From Janthinobacterium tructae (GTDB lineage Bacteria; Pseudomonadota; Gammaproteobacteria; Burkholderiales; Burkholderiaceae_D): a DNA stretch of 64,000 nucleotides. The notes beneath the pieces were generated by a model. The model made no database searches and was not told the DNA's origin. It saw only the letters and a list, made by a program, of their open reading frames with translations. Every line of letters begins with the position of its first letter. Position 1 is the stretch's first letter. Below, piece after piece: positions 1 to 8,311 of the stretch. The stretch spans positions 1,674,001 to 1,738,000 of the forward strand of contig NZ_CP041185.1 of the NCBI RefSeq assembly GCF_006517255.1. The letters run 5' to 3'. The position numbers and the translations under genes are program-made.

Positions 1-446
1 CTACGAACACAGCACGAGTCAAACTACCTGCGGCGTAAGCCTCTAGCGAGTTCGCCAGCCGCTCAAGAATCGAAAGATTCGACACAAATGTCCTTCAATC
101 GCCTGCTTGCGTAAATTACGTTTGACCGTCCGCTTTGGCCGCCAGCGGCCCTTGAGCATAACGAATTACCAAGCGAGGAAAGTCACGCATTGTCACGTCA
201 ACGCAACTGGCTGCTTCTGGCCGATAGCGGACGACCTGCATGGCTTAGTGTACGAACTTGTTGCTTTGAGAGCAAGGGGAGGTTGGATAGGCGCTTGAAA
301 CAAGCTAGATGTGAAAACGGCCGCAGGAAGCGGCCGTATCATTTTGGGCTGGACAATGGACGAAAATCCCATTGCCCCAAATTTGCCCCAAGTTCCTATT
401 CAGACAAGATATGAAATCCTAAGTCATTGAATACAAACGAAAAATT
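1..446. other. Unassigned left edge, possible end of an integrated element
   Basis: No convincing gene is seen in these 446 bases; the short open frames lack recognisable domains or good ribosome binding sites. The stretch abuts the 3' (CCA) end of the tRNA-Val gene, a usual target for tyrosine integrases. Around 372-391 there is a tandem direct repeat of TTGCCCCA separated by two or three bases, which could be an integrase arm site. This is inference; the rest of any element would lie left of the window. Confidence 0.3.
317..337. terminator. Hairpin, possible terminator
   Basis: A perfect 8-bp inverted repeat, ACGGCCGC and GCGGCCGT, flanks a 5-base loop. It is preceded by AAA and followed by an imperfect T-rich stretch (ATCATTTT). 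It could end transcription coming from the left, but no gene is visible there. Confidence 0.35.
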
Positions 447-521
447 TGGTGGGAAGTGCAAGTTTCGAACTTGCGACCCCTGCAGTGTGAATGCAGTGCT
501 CTACCCCTGAGCTAACCTCCC
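447..521 (-). tRNA. tRNA-Val (anticodon CAC)
   Basis: Read on the minus strand, this 75-base segment folds as a complete tRNA. The acceptor stem is GGGAGGU paired with ACUUCCC (one G-U), followed by discriminator A and an encoded CCA. The D-arm contains AGCUCAGGGGUAGAGC. The anticodon stem is CUGCA/UGCAG around the loop UUCACAC, giving anticodon CAC, which reads the GUG valine codon. The T-arm has the GUUCGAA loop core. It stands alone, with no tRNA neighbours in the window. Its 3' end points at the left window edge. Confidence 0.95.
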
Positions 522-603
522 GAAGCGAGGCGAATTATCGCATAGGTGTTGCGGCATCTGCAAGGGCTGGCGACAGGAAATTTAGCATGCCCCGCTTTTT
601 TTC

Positions 604-1320
604 TCAGGCGGCCGCTGGTGGTGCGGTGACGGCGCTCCAGATGCACTGGCCTTTGGCAGCCTTGTCGAGGCCGGCGATGGTGGCTTCGTGGGCGGCGAGC
701 TCGTCGGCCGTGGCACTCTGGAAGATGACTTCGGCGAGCGGCACGATTTCCAGGGCGGCGCCGTCGGCAGCCACTTCCACTTCTTCTTCCATGCTCAGGC
801 TGTTTTGCCCGCGCGTCATGGCCAGGTAGACGTCGGCCAGCAATTCCGAGTCGAGCAGCGCGCCGTGCAGCTTGCGGTGGGCGTTCGAGACGCCGTAGCG
901 GTCGCACAGGGCGTCGAGCGAATTGCGCTTGCCCGGATGCATCTCTTTCGCCTGCACCAGGGTGTCGATCACGCCATGCACTTGCTCATGCACGGGCGGC
1001 AGGTTCAGGCGCTTGAATTCCGCGTTGAGGAAGCCGATATCAAATGGGGCGTTGTGGATGATCAATTCGGCGCCGGCGATGTAGGCGCGGAATTCGTCGG
1101 CGATTTCCGCGAATTTCGGCTTATCGCTAAGGAATTCCGCCGTCAAGCCGTGGACGGCCAGCGCGCCCTCTTCCGAATCGCGCTCGGGATTGATGTAATG
1201 GTGGAAATTATTCCCCGTCAACATGCGGTTGTTCAGTTCGACCGCCCCGATCTCCAGGATGCGGTCGCCCGTGCGCGGGTTCAGGCCGGTGGTTTCAGTA
1301 TCGAGAACAATTTGACGCAT
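604..1320 (-). CDS. dnaQ: DNA polymerase III epsilon subunit (3'-5' proofreading exonuclease)
   Basis: 238 residues, the usual length for DnaQ, the proofreading subunit that binds the alpha polymerase in the pol III core. The three exonuclease motifs of the DEDDh class are visible: DTETTG at residues 7-12 (Asp7 and Glu9 as metal ligands), HNAPFDIGF near residue 100, and HGALLDSELLADVY near 155-168 with the catalytic His and Asp. The start MRQIVLDTETTG matches the family; the frame extends 31 codons upstream but that part has no conserved sequence. The C-terminal tail after about residue 175 would be the alpha-binding part. It lies downstream of rnhA on the same strand, separated by a long hairpin repeat. 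Confidence 0.95.
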   Translation of the reverse strand: MRQIVLDTETTGLNPRTGDRILEIGAVELNNRMLTGNNFHHYINPERDSEEGALAVHGLTAEFLSDKPKFAEIADEFRAYIAGAELIIHNAPFDIGFLNAEFKRLNLPPVHEQVHGVIDTLVQAKEMHPGKRNSLDALCDRYGVSNAHRKLHGALLDSELLADVYLAMTRGQNSLSMEEEVEVAADGAALEIVPLAEVIFQSATADELAAHEATIAGLDKAAKGQCIWSAVTAPPAAA

Positions 1321-1400
1321 AGCGGATTCATTCGTAAAAGCAAAAAGCGAAGGGCACAGTATAGCAAACCTGTGTGCTGCAATCGCACCCAGACATGTTC

Positions 1401-1522
1401 GAACGCCCAACAAAACCGTAGCGAGCGGCAGTGATTTGTGGCCGGGAAGCGCAACCGTACTCTAGTACGGTGAGCATCACAGGCCGCAAAGCGCGACGCG
1501 CGGTAGGTTTGGTTGGGCGTTC
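1401..1522. repeat. Long hairpin repeat, family I, copy A
   Basis: The outer arms GAACGCCCAAC (1401-1411) and GTTGGGCGTTC (1512-1522) are perfect inverted repeats. Between them, 1417-1506 is a 90-base core that matches, as its reverse complement, the core of the copy at 55060-55149 at about 84 of 90 positions with no gaps (hand count). The core centre is the palindrome CCGTACTCTAGTACGG at 1455-1470. The element begins exactly at the base after the rnhA stop codon. The outer arms share no sequence with those of the other copy. Confidence 0.9.
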
Positions 1523-1960
1523 TTAGGCGCGCACGGTTTCCACGCCCAGGTTGGCTAGCTCATCGGCCCGCTCGTTGCCCGGATGGCCATTGTGACCGCG
1601 TACCCAGCGCCATTCCACTTCATGGACGGCCTGGGCCGTGTCGAGCGCCTGCCACAGGTCGACGTTTTTCACGGGTGCCTTGGCCGCCGTTTTCCAGCCG
1701 CGCGCCTTCCAGCCGTGGATCCATTCGCTGATGCCCTTCTGCACGTACTGGCTATCGGTATACAACACCACCTGGCAGGGACGTTTGAGCGCCGTCAAGG
1801 CTTCGATCACAGCCTTCAATTCCATGCGGTTATTTGTCGTATTGAGTTCCCCGCCGTAAATTTCTTTCTTGGCGCCATCGGCCACCATCAGCGCACCCCA
1901 GCCGCCCGTGCCGGGATTGCCCTTGCATGCGCCATCGGCATAAATTTCTACCTTATCCAT
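1523..1960 (-). CDS. rnhA: Ribonuclease HI
   Basis: 145 residues, the normal length for bacterial RNase HI, which cuts the RNA strand of RNA-DNA hybrids (R-loops, Okazaki primers). The four catalytic carboxylates can be placed: Asp9 in [11 protein letters not shown], Glu in [13 protein letters not shown], Asp in YTDSQYV, and Asp in GNERADELA, with the catalytic His in the loop RGHNGHPGN. It overlaps the upstream methyltransferase gene by 8 bases, so the two are probably co-transcribed. The stop codon directly abuts a long hairpin repeat. Confidence 0.97.
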   Translation of the reverse strand: MDKVEIYADGACKGNPGTGGWGALMVADGAKKEIYGGELNTTNNRMELKAVIEALTALKRPCQVVLYTDSQYVQKGISEWIHGWKARGWKTAAKAPVKNVDLWQALDTAQAVHEVEWRWVRGHNGHPGNERADELANLGVETVRA

Positions 1961-2729
1961 CTTGCTGTTCCCGCCTTTTATTCGTGACCGGTGCGCCTGC
2001 GGGCGCCGTCGCCGGTTTTTTGGTCCACGCCGGACCGATCAAACGCATCCCTTTGACACGCTTGATCGCCTGCACTATATACACTGCACCCAGATATGGC
2101 CACCAGCGCGCACCGGCCTTGTCCATGAAGGCGTTGCGGCGCAGCCATTTTTCTGTCCTGCAGGCAGGTGCGTAGCAGCCGAAGTGGCTTTGGCTGACGC
2201 CCATGTTCAGCAATTTTAACCAGTCTTTCATGCGCGGCATAGAGATCAGCTCGCCCGCCCGCGGCAGGTAATGGCGTCCCGTGACTCTTCCGAGACCCTG
2301 GCGCACGCCCCACAGGCTGGCCGGATTGAAGCCGCAGACGATCACGCGCCCCTCGGGGATCAGCACGCGCTCGACTTCGCGCAAGACCTGGTGCGGCTCG
2401 GCGGCAAATTCGAGTACGTGCGGCAAGACCACCAGGTCCAGGCTTTGCGAGTCGAACGGCAACTCGTCGAAGGCCGACACCAGAGTCAAACGGCTCGCTT
2501 GCGGCGAGCGCGACGGCAGGCGTGCATCGAGCAGCCATTTGTTCGGCATGCGGCTCGCCGCCAGCGCGTCGAGCTGGGGCAAGCCGATCTGCACGGCGTT
2601 AAATCCGAAGATGTCGACGGTGAGGCTGTCGAGGCATTGCTGCTCCCAGGCGCGCACATACAGACCGGCTGGGGTCTGCAGCCAGCCATCAAGCGCTATA
2701 ATGGATTTTTCGGATGCCACACTGTCCAT
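1953..2729 (-). CDS. Class I SAM-dependent methyltransferase
   Basis: 258 residues. A methyltransferase core of the Methyltransf_11 kind is suggested by [30 protein letters not shown] (motif post-II/III region, written here as VVLPHVLEF around residue 115), followed by [15 protein letters not shown] strand V ([13 protein letters not shown]). The substrate cannot be read from the sequence. In many betaproteobacteria a gene of this type lies between rnhA and gloB, as here. The start at 2729 faces the gloB start with only 19 bases between, so the two divergent genes must share or interleave promoter elements. The 3' end overlaps rnhA by 8 bases. Confidence 0.85.
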   Translation of the reverse strand: MDSVASEKSIIALDGWLQTPAGLYVRAWEQQCLDSLTVDIFGFNAVQIGLPQLDALAASRMPNKWLLDARLPSRSPQASRLTLVSAFDELPFDSQSLDLVVLPHVLEFAAEPHQVLREVERVLIPEGRVIVCGFNPASLWGVRQGLGRVTGRHYLPRAGELISMPRMKDWLKLLNMGVSQSHFGCYAPACRTEKWLRRNAFMDKAGARWWPYLGAVYIVQAIKRVKGMRLIGPAWTKKPATAPAGAPVTNKRREQQDG

Positions 2730-2748
2730 TCAGTTTTCTCTTTTGCTC

Positions 2749-3558
2749 ATGACACATTCCCCTGAACACGCTTTATCGGTACTTGCCGTGCCCGCCTTTG
2801 CCGACAATTATCTGTGGCTGATCCATGACGGCCGCCACGCCGCCGTGGTCGACCCTGGCGATGCCATGGCCATCCTTGATGCGCTGCAAGCACATCAGTT
2901 GACATTGTGCGCCATTTTACTCACGCACCACCACGCCGACCACACGGGTGGCGTACCTGAATTGTTGCAGCATTTCGCCGTGCCCGTCTTCGGCCCGCGG
3001 AATGAGGCTATCACAACCATCACGCAAGCGCTTGGTGAAGGCGATGTCGCCTATGTGCCGGAGCTGGGTTTGCAGATGACAGTCATCGACGTGCCCGGCC
3101 ATACCAAGGGGCATATCGCCTATGTGCGCCAGCGTTCGGAGCAAGGCGATGCGCCATGGCTGTTCTCCGGCGACACCCTGTTTGCCGGCGGCTGCGGCCG
3201 CCTGTTCGAAGGCACGCCGGGCCAGATGGCCGACTCGCTGGGCAAGCTGGCTGCCCTGCCCGACGATACCGAGGTATTTTGCGCGCATGAGTACACCCTG
3301 TCCAATCTGCGCTTCGCCAACGCCGTCGAACCGGGCAACCTTGCCCTGCAGGAACGCATCGCCATCGACACGGAAAAGCGCCAGCAAGGTTTATCGACCG
3401 TGCCGTCGACCATAGCCATGGAAAAGGCCACGAATCCCTTCCTGCGCTACCGCGAACCGGCCATCCTGAACAGCCTGAAGGTGGAAGGCAAGTTGGCCAG
3501 CGACGCTTCGCCCGTGGAAGCATTTGCCGCACTACGTATGTGGAAAAACAACTTTTAA
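2749..3558 (+). CDS. gloB: Hydroxyacylglutathione hydrolase (glyoxalase II)
   Basis: 269 residues. It hydrolyses S-D-lactoylglutathione to D-lactate and glutathione, the second step of methylglyoxal detoxification. The binuclear metal site of the metallo-beta-lactamase fold is seen as [11 protein letters not shown] near residues 59-69, then GHTKGHIAY, and [16 protein letters not shown] in the middle; the C-terminal part is the glyoxalase II-specific substrate domain. The frame stays open far upstream, but the ATG at 2749 gives the family's N-terminus ([10 protein letters not shown]). A TATAAT at 2697-2702, inside the divergent methyltransferase gene, is a possible -10 element. Confidence 0.95.
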   Translation: MTHSPEHALSVLAVPAFADNYLWLIHDGRHAAVVDPGDAMAILDALQAHQLTLCAILLTHHHADHTGGVPELLQHFAVPVFGPRNEAITTITQALGEGDVAYVPELGLQMTVIDVPGHTKGHIAYVRQRSEQGDAPWLFSGDTLFAGGCGRLFEGTPGQMADSLGKLAALPDDTEVFCAHEYTLSNLRFANAVEPGNLALQERIAIDTEKRQQGLSTVPSTIAMEKATNPFLRYREPAILNSLKVEGKLASDASPVEAFAALRMWKNNF

Positions 3559-3578
3559 GCTTCTGTTTCTAAAAAGAA

Positions 3579-3614
3579 AAATCCCGGCGATACCATCAGG
3601 TATCGCCGGGATTT
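3579..3614. terminator. Bidirectional terminator between gloB and aceB
   Basis: A perfect 16-bp stem (AAATCCCGGCGATACC at 3579-3594, its complement at 3599-3614) with an ATCA loop is followed by a T-run on the plus strand and by an A/T-rich stretch on the minus strand. It separates the convergent gloB and aceB genes and should serve both. Confidence 0.93.
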
Positions 3615-3639
3615 TTTTTATCAATCTATTTGATCAGGA

Positions 3640-5238
3640 TCAGATTTCTTCATACAGCGGCAAGGTCAGGAACTCGGCAAACGATTCCGACGTCGACATT
3701 TCCTCGAAAATCTGGCCCGCGCGCACATAGGTCGGACCGTTGCCGCCTGGCGCATCGCGCTGCACCTTGGCCAGTTCTTCCGGAATCATGGCGCGTACCA
3801 TGTCGGCCGTGACCTTGCGGCCGTCTTCCAGCACGCCCTTGCTGGAACGAATCCATTGCCACACTTGCGAGCGGCTGATCTCGGCCGTGGCCGCATCTTC
3901 CATCAGGTTATGGATAGGCACGCAACCGTTGCCGGCCAGCCAGCTGCCCAGGTAATGGATGCCCACATTGATGTTGTAACGCAAGCCCGCTTCCGTGATC
4001 GGCGCTTCCGGCTGGAAGTTCAGCAGATCCGACGCTTTCACATCGATGTCGGGACGCTGTTTCTCGATCTGGTTCGGCTTGTCGCCCAGCACTTTCGTGA
4101 ACTCGCCCATGGCCAGTTCCACCAGGCCCGGATGGGCAACCCAGCCGCCGTCGTAGCCGTCGGTGGCATCGCGCGCCTTGTCGTTGCGCACGCCGCCCAT
4201 GGCGATGTCGTTCTTTTCGGGATCGTTCTTGATCGGGATCAAGGCTGCCATGCCGCCAATGGCGGGTGCACCGCGCTTGTGGCAGGTTTTCAGCAGCAGC
4301 AAGGCGTAGGCGCGCATGAACGGCGCCGTCATGGTGACTTTCGCGCGGTCGGCCAGGCAGAAATCCTTGTCCAGTTTGAATTTCTTGATGCACGAGAAGA
4401 TGTAATCCCAGCGGCCCGCGTTCAGGCCCGAGCTGTGTTCTTTCAGTTCGTACAGGATTTCATCCATTTCAAACGCGGCCAGGATGGTTTCGATCAGCAC
4501 GGTGGCCTTGATCGTGCCTTGTGGCAAGCCCAGCTCGTTTTGCGTCATGACGAAGATGTCGTTCCACAGGCGCGCTTCCAGGTGCGATTCCATCTTCGGC
4601 AGGTAGAAATACGGGCCCGCACCGCGCGCCAGCTGCTCCTTGGCGTTATGGAACATGAACAGGGCGAAATCAAAAATGCCGCCGGAAATGCGCTTGCCGT
4701 CGACCAGCACGTGCTTTTCATCAAGGTGCCAGCCGCGCGGACGCACGACGAGGGTGGCGATCTTGTCGTTCAGCTTGTACGACTTGCCATTTTGCTCCAG
4801 CGAAATCGTCTTGCGCACGGCGTCGAACATATTGATCTGGCCCGTCAGCTGGTTATCCCAGTTCGGCGTGTTCGAATCTTCGAAGTCCGTCATGTAGCTG
4901 TCCGCGCCGGAATTGAAGGCGTTGATGACCATCTTGCGCTCGACGGGACCGGTGATTTCCACGCGGCGGCATTCCAGCGCCTTCGGAATCGGCGCGATCT
5001 TCCAGTCGCCGTCGCGGATGTGCGCGGTTTCTGGCAGAAAATCAGGACGCTCACCCGCGTCGAGGCGCTTGGCGCGTTCCACGCGCACGGCCAGCAACTC
5101 CTGGCGGCGCGGCTCGAATGCGCGCGTCAACTTGGCCACCAGCGCCAGCGCTGCCGGCGTCAAAATCTGTTCGTAGCCGGGCTGGATTTCACCCGTGATT
5201 TGCATGCCTTCGGGAAGTGCGATCGTGTTCTGCGTCAT
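3640..5238 (-). CDS. aceB: Malate synthase A (glyoxylate shunt)
   Basis: 532 residues, the size of malate synthase A (about 530) rather than the longer G form. The enzyme condenses glyoxylate with acetyl-CoA to malate, the second step of the glyoxylate shunt. Family landmarks include [19 protein letters not shown], the [12 protein letters not shown] acidic metal-binding segment near residue 115, [11 protein letters not shown] near 165, and GVHYLG-type sequence ([19 protein letters not shown]) near the C-terminus. A ribosome binding site GGAGAA lies 5 bases before the ATG. Isocitrate lyase is not in the window. A LysR regulator is transcribed divergently, with a shared upstream region holding a possible operator, suggesting the regulator controls this gene. 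Confidence 0.97.
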   Translation of the reverse strand: MTQNTIALPEGMQITGEIQPGYEQILTPAALALVAKLTRAFEPRRQELLAVRVERAKRLDAGERPDFLPETAHIRDGDWKIAPIPKALECRRVEITGPVERKMVINAFNSGADSYMTDFEDSNTPNWDNQLTGQINMFDAVRKTISLEQNGKSYKLNDKIATLVVRPRGWHLDEKHVLVDGKRISGGIFDFALFMFHNAKEQLARGAGPYFYLPKMESHLEARLWNDIFVMTQNELGLPQGTIKATVLIETILAAFEMDEILYELKEHSSGLNAGRWDYIFSCIKKFKLDKDFCLADRAKVTMTAPFMRAYALLLLKTCHKRGAPAIGGMAALIPIKNDPEKNDIAMGGVRNDKARDATDGYDGGWVAHPGLVELAMGEFTKVLGDKPNQIEKQRPDIDVKASDLLNFQPEAPITEAGLRYNINVGIHYLGSWLAGNGCVPIHNLMEDAATAEISRSQVWQWIRSSKGVLEDGRKVTADMVRAMIPEELAKVQRDAPGGNGPTYVRAGQIFEEMSTSESFAEFLTLPLYEEI

Positions 5239-5362
5239 GAAGTTCTCCGGTTTTTAATAAATATAAGCAAAGGTAATCTGGTGATCCAAGTATAAGCTGA
5301 ATGACTGCGCGAACAAGCGGGACAAAGGCGTAAAAACACTCTGCCGGGCGGCGCGTTTGTTC

Positions 5363-5379
5363 TATAGTATTGCACTATA
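5363..5379. promoter_or_regulatory. Inverted repeat between aceB and the LysR gene
   Basis: TATAGT and ACTATA flank a 5-base spacer. The dyad lies in the 216-base divergent region, 76 bases upstream of the LysR start and 125 bases upstream of aceB. A-T rich interrupted dyads of this form are typical LysR-family sites, so it is a candidate operator. It has not been compared with other copies. Confidence 0.5.
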
Positions 5380-5454
5380 AGGCATGGAAACGAGATTAAA
5401 AATCACTTCATCTATGCGTTTTTATCACAAGTGACGAGATAGCGAGCACAGCAT

Positions 5455-6366
5455 ATGGGCCAGTTCAGACAAATATCGACCTTCGTGGAAGTGGTGGCCA
5501 AGGGCAGCCTGTCGGCGGCCGCGCGCGCGGAAGGCATCGCCCCGGCCATGATAGGCCGGCGCCTCGATGCGCTGGAGCAGCGCCTGGGCGTCAAATTACT
5601 GCAGCGCACGACGCGCAAGCTGGCCTTGACGAATGAAGGCGCCGCCTTCCTGGAAGATTGCCAGCGCATCCTGGGAGAATTGGAAGAGGCGGAAGCGGCC
5701 GTGGCCGAGCGCAGCGTGAAGGCCAGCGGCCATTTGCTCATTTCCGCGCCGGCCGGCTTCGGGCGCCAGCACGTGGCGCCATTGATCCCCTCGTTTGTCG
5801 CCGAGCACCGCGACGTGACGGTGTCGCTGAACCTGAACGACCGCCTCGTCGACCTGATCGGCGAAGGCATCGACGTGGCCATCCGCATCGCCAGCCTGTC
5901 CGATTCCTCGCTGGTGAGCACGAAACTGGCGGATAACCAGCGCGTGCTGGTCGGTTCGCCCGCCTATCTGAAACGGGCGGGCACGCCGCGCATCCCGGCC
6001 GACCTGGCGAAACATAATTGCCTGGCAATCAGCAGCGAAGGCAGCCAGCGGGGCTGGACCTTCCGCGAAAACGGCAAGAATGTCATTTTGAAAGTGGCCG
6101 GCAATATGGTGTGCAACGATGGCGAAGTGCTGCACGACTGGGCCTTGGCCGGCAAGGGTCTGGCGTGGCGCTCGATGTGGGAGGTGGGTGCGGAAATTGC
6201 CTCGGGCCAGCTGGTGACGGTGCTGGACCAGTTCGCGGCCCCGGGCAACGATATTTATGCCGTGTTCGCCCAGCGCCGCCACTTGCCGCTGCGCATACGG
6301 GCGTTTGTGGATTTTTTGCGGCACTCATATTCCCAGCCCGACTACTGGCGTGAAAGAGCAATCTAG
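5455..6366 (+). CDS. LysR-family transcriptional regulator
   Basis: 303 residues, normal for the family. The N-terminal winged helix-turn-helix (about 1-60) reads FRQISTFVEVVAKGSLSAAARAEG and IGRRLDALEQRLGVKLLQRTTRK. The rest is the LysR substrate-binding domain, starting around residue 90 (ASGHLLISAPAGFGRQHVAP). The effector cannot be deduced. It is divergent from aceB and may respond to a C2 or related carbon signal; that link rests only on gene position and the inverted repeat between them. The type of effector domain (with DVAIRIASL) is common in LysR proteins related to those near dehydrogenases and porins. Confidence 0.93.
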   Translation: MGQFRQISTFVEVVAKGSLSAAARAEGIAPAMIGRRLDALEQRLGVKLLQRTTRKLALTNEGAAFLEDCQRILGELEEAEAAVAERSVKASGHLLISAPAGFGRQHVAPLIPSFVAEHRDVTVSLNLNDRLVDLIGEGIDVAIRIASLSDSSLVSTKLADNQRVLVGSPAYLKRAGTPRIPADLAKHNCLAISSEGSQRGWTFRENGKNVILKVAGNMVCNDGEVLHDWALAGKGLAWRSMWEVGAEIASGQLVTVLDQFAAPGNDIYAVFAQRRHLPLRIRAFVDFLRHSYSQPDYWRERAI

Positions 6367-6400
6367 TCAATGCGGGCCGAACTGGAAGAACGCAGCTTGG

Positions 6401-6499
6401 CGTAGGTCGGATTAGCGTAGCGTAATCCGACACCACCCCATACCTCTTGCCAACACCACCATTGCCGGCTTACGCGCAAGCGCTAAGCCGACCTACGCG
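6401..6499. repeat. REP-like repeat pair (GTAGGTCGGATTA family)
   Basis: Two imperfect palindromic units face each other: 6401-6431 (CGTAGGTCGGATTAGCG and its partial inverse GTAATCCGAC) and 6464-6499 (GCCGGCTTACGCGC, GCTAAGCCGACCTACGCG). The outermost CGTAGGTCGG and CCGACCTACG are perfect inverted repeats. The same family appears at 13639-13738. Repeats of this consensus are widespread between genes of proteobacteria. Confidence 0.85.
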
Positions 6500-6582
6500 A
6501 TGATGCAAAGCACGCTAAAAAGAGCCGCGTAAGCCAAAAAACACTCGTAAAACCCCTGCCTCACGAAAATTCAGGCGAAAAA

Positions 6583-6605
6583 AAATCCTCGGAGACCGAG
6601 GATTT
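6583..6605 (-). terminator. Terminator of the cold-shock gene
   Basis: AAATCCTCGG and CCGAGGATTT form a perfect 10-bp stem with an AGA loop, followed on the minus strand by a T-rich run (TTTTTTTCGCC). It lies 25 bases after the stop of the cold-shock gene. Confidence 0.9.
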
Positions 6606-6629
6606 CTTTATTTCGTTTGATCCAGCGTA

Positions 6630-6833
6630 TTAGATTGGCTGAATGTTCGAAGCTTGCTTGCCTTTAGGGCCAGCGGTCACTTCAAAAGAAACGCGTTGGT
6701 TCTCTTGCAGGGACTTGAAGCCGTTCGACTGGATAGCCGAGAAGTGAGCGAACAGATCTTCGCCGCCTTCGTCAGGGGTAATAAAGCCGAAGCCCTTCGA
6801 ATCATTGAACCATTTTACGATGCCAGTTGCCAT
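6630..6833 (-). CDS. Cold-shock protein (CspA family)
   Basis: 67 residues, a single cold-shock domain. The two RNA-binding motifs are present: RNP1 as KGFGFI at residues 13-18 and RNP2 as DLFAHFSAI near 27-35. Members bind single-stranded nucleic acid and act as RNA chaperones or antiterminators. The start has AGGAAA 8 bases upstream. A strong terminator follows. The promoter is probably about 100 bases away, giving the long leader usual for csp mRNAs. Whether this one is cold-induced or constitutive cannot be told. Confidence 0.96.
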   Translation of the reverse strand: MATGIVKWFNDSKGFGFITPDEGGEDLFAHFSAIQSNGFKSLQENQRVSFEVTAGPKGKQASNIQPI

Positions 6834-6946
6834 TACAATTTCCTATTTCAGTTAAGTTGGGCTTGCGCCCGTTATATCGTTTGAAGCAAGAAAGAAATGA
6901 CAGACAAACTGCACTACTACCTCGAATCCAACGATGCCCAATTATA
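6834..6946 (-). promoter_or_regulatory. Probable promoter and 5' leader of the cold-shock gene
   Basis: On the minus strand a TATAAT (plus-strand ATTATA, 6941-6946) lies about 110 bases before the start codon, with no clear -35 box. Transcription starting there would give a leader of roughly 100 nucleotides. Long structured leaders that change fold with temperature are known for cspA mRNAs; I did not establish a fold. The rest of the gap up to 7131 shows nothing recognisable. Confidence 0.45.
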
Positions 6947-7131
6947 CCAACAAAACTGAGAAAAACCATTCTTTCGCAAAATAAACTTGCGAACACTACT
7001 TTAATAGCCAAATCCCCGTCTTGCGGTGCCCTGTACCAGCGGCATGGAGACACTATATCCTAATCTGCGACGCCAATGCTTTGCGTTGCATCAAATGAAT
7101 CATTGCAACCACATCTCTGTAGTGCTGTCAC

Positions 7132-7494
7132 TTACACGCTGAAATGGGTGGCGCCCGCATCGCGTGCGGCCCAGTGCAGCAGCGCCTCCACTTGCGCCCG
7201 CACGGCTGGCCATTCCGCCACCGCCTGCGCAGGCGTGTTGAGCATGGCGCGCACCAGCTGTTCGAGGCGCCGGCATTCCTGGCCCAGCGCGGCAAAGCCG
7301 AAGGTGGCAGCCGAGCCGGCGACCGCGTGCAGCGCGCGGTGCAGCTCCGTCAACGGCTCCAGACGGGGGCCTTCACTGTCGCAGCGGCCGCTGGCCTGCG
7401 TGATCGCTTGCATCAGGGCCGGCACGCCAGCCGCATATTTTTCGTTCAGGGCGCGCAAACGCGCGCGAAAATCCGGATCGATCAAGGTTGCCAT
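7132..7494 (-). CDS. Histidine phosphotransfer (Hpt) domain protein
   Basis: 120 residues, a stand-alone Hpt domain that would shuttle phosphate between receiver domains in a multistep phosphorelay. The phosphorylatable histidine is most likely His56 in LHRALHAVAGSAATFGF, the usual H-x3-G-S pattern of Hpt proteins, followed by the second helix ALGQECRRLEQLV. No hybrid kinase lies next to it; the nearest receiver protein is at 15272. It is just downstream of upp on the same strand (21 bases between), so it may be co-transcribed with it. Confidence 0.85.
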   Translation of the reverse strand: MATLIDPDFRARLRALNEKYAAGVPALMQAITQASGRCDSEGPRLEPLTELHRALHAVAGSAATFGFAALGQECRRLEQLVRAMLNTPAQAVAEWPAVRAQVEALLHWAARDAGATHFSV

Positions 7495-7515
7495 CGCAAT
7501 ACTCGCGGAAATGGC

Positions 7516-8166
7516 TTACTTGGTGCCAAAGATGCGGTCGCCGGCGTCGCCCAGGCCCGGCACGATGTAAGCGTGGTCATCCAGGTGCGAATCGAGCGAA
7601 GCGCAATACATCTTGACCTTCGGATGCGCGTTCTGGAACACGGTCACGCCTTCCGGCGCGGCTACCAGCGCCAGGAAGATGATCTGCTCGTCCGTCACGC
7701 CCCGCTTCTTCAGTACGTCGACGGCGTACACGGCCGAATTGCCGGTGGCCACCATCGGGTCGCACAGGATGAAGGTGCGCTCATTCAAGTCCGGTAGACG
7801 CACCAGGTATTCCACGGGCATGTGGGTGGTGGGATCGCGGTACACGCCGATGTGGCCCACGCGGGCCGATGGCACCAGGTTCAGCAAGCCATCGCTCATG
7901 CCGATGCCGGCGCGCAGGATGGGCACGATGGCCAGTTTCTTGCCTGCAATGACAGGGGCGTCGATGGTGACCAGCGGGGTCTTGATTTCGCGCGTGGTCA
8001 GTGGCAGGTCGCGCGTGATTTCATAGCCCATCAGCAAAGTGATTTCTTTGAGCAATTCGCGGAAGGTGCGCGTGGACGTGTCGTGCTCGCGCATGTGGCT
8101 CAGTTTGTGCTGGATCAAAGGGTGATCGGTAATGAACAAATTCGGGAAGCGTGGATCTTGTTTCAT
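7516..8166 (-). CDS. upp: Uracil phosphoribosyltransferase
   Basis: 216 residues, close to E. coli Upp (208). It makes UMP from uracil and PRPP in pyrimidine salvage. The N-terminus ([19 protein letters not shown]) matches the family. The PRPP-binding loop is [10 protein letters not shown] near residue 135, and the uracil-binding end is [17 protein letters not shown]. The ATG at 8166 is chosen because the open frame upstream only shadows the next gene. No uracil permease is adjacent. Confidence 0.96.
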   Translation of the reverse strand: MKQDPRFPNLFITDHPLIQHKLSHMREHDTSTRTFRELLKEITLLMGYEITRDLPLTTREIKTPLVTIDAPVIAGKKLAIVPILRAGIGMSDGLLNLVPSARVGHIGVYRDPTTHMPVEYLVRLPDLNERTFILCDPMVATGNSAVYAVDVLKKRGVTDEQIIFLALVAAPEGVTVFQNAHPKVKMYCASLDSHLDDHAYIVPGLGDAGDRIFGTK

Positions 8167-8311
8167 ATTGTTGTTCTTTCTTTGCTCTCTGGCGCGGCGG
8201 CAAGCATGGCCGCAGGCGCGCTGTGTGTCGATAAAATGATGGATTGCCGCATTATCCCAGCCCACAGCCCGCCTGTGGCCTGAATTTTCGAAATAATCAG
8301 ATTTATCGGGG

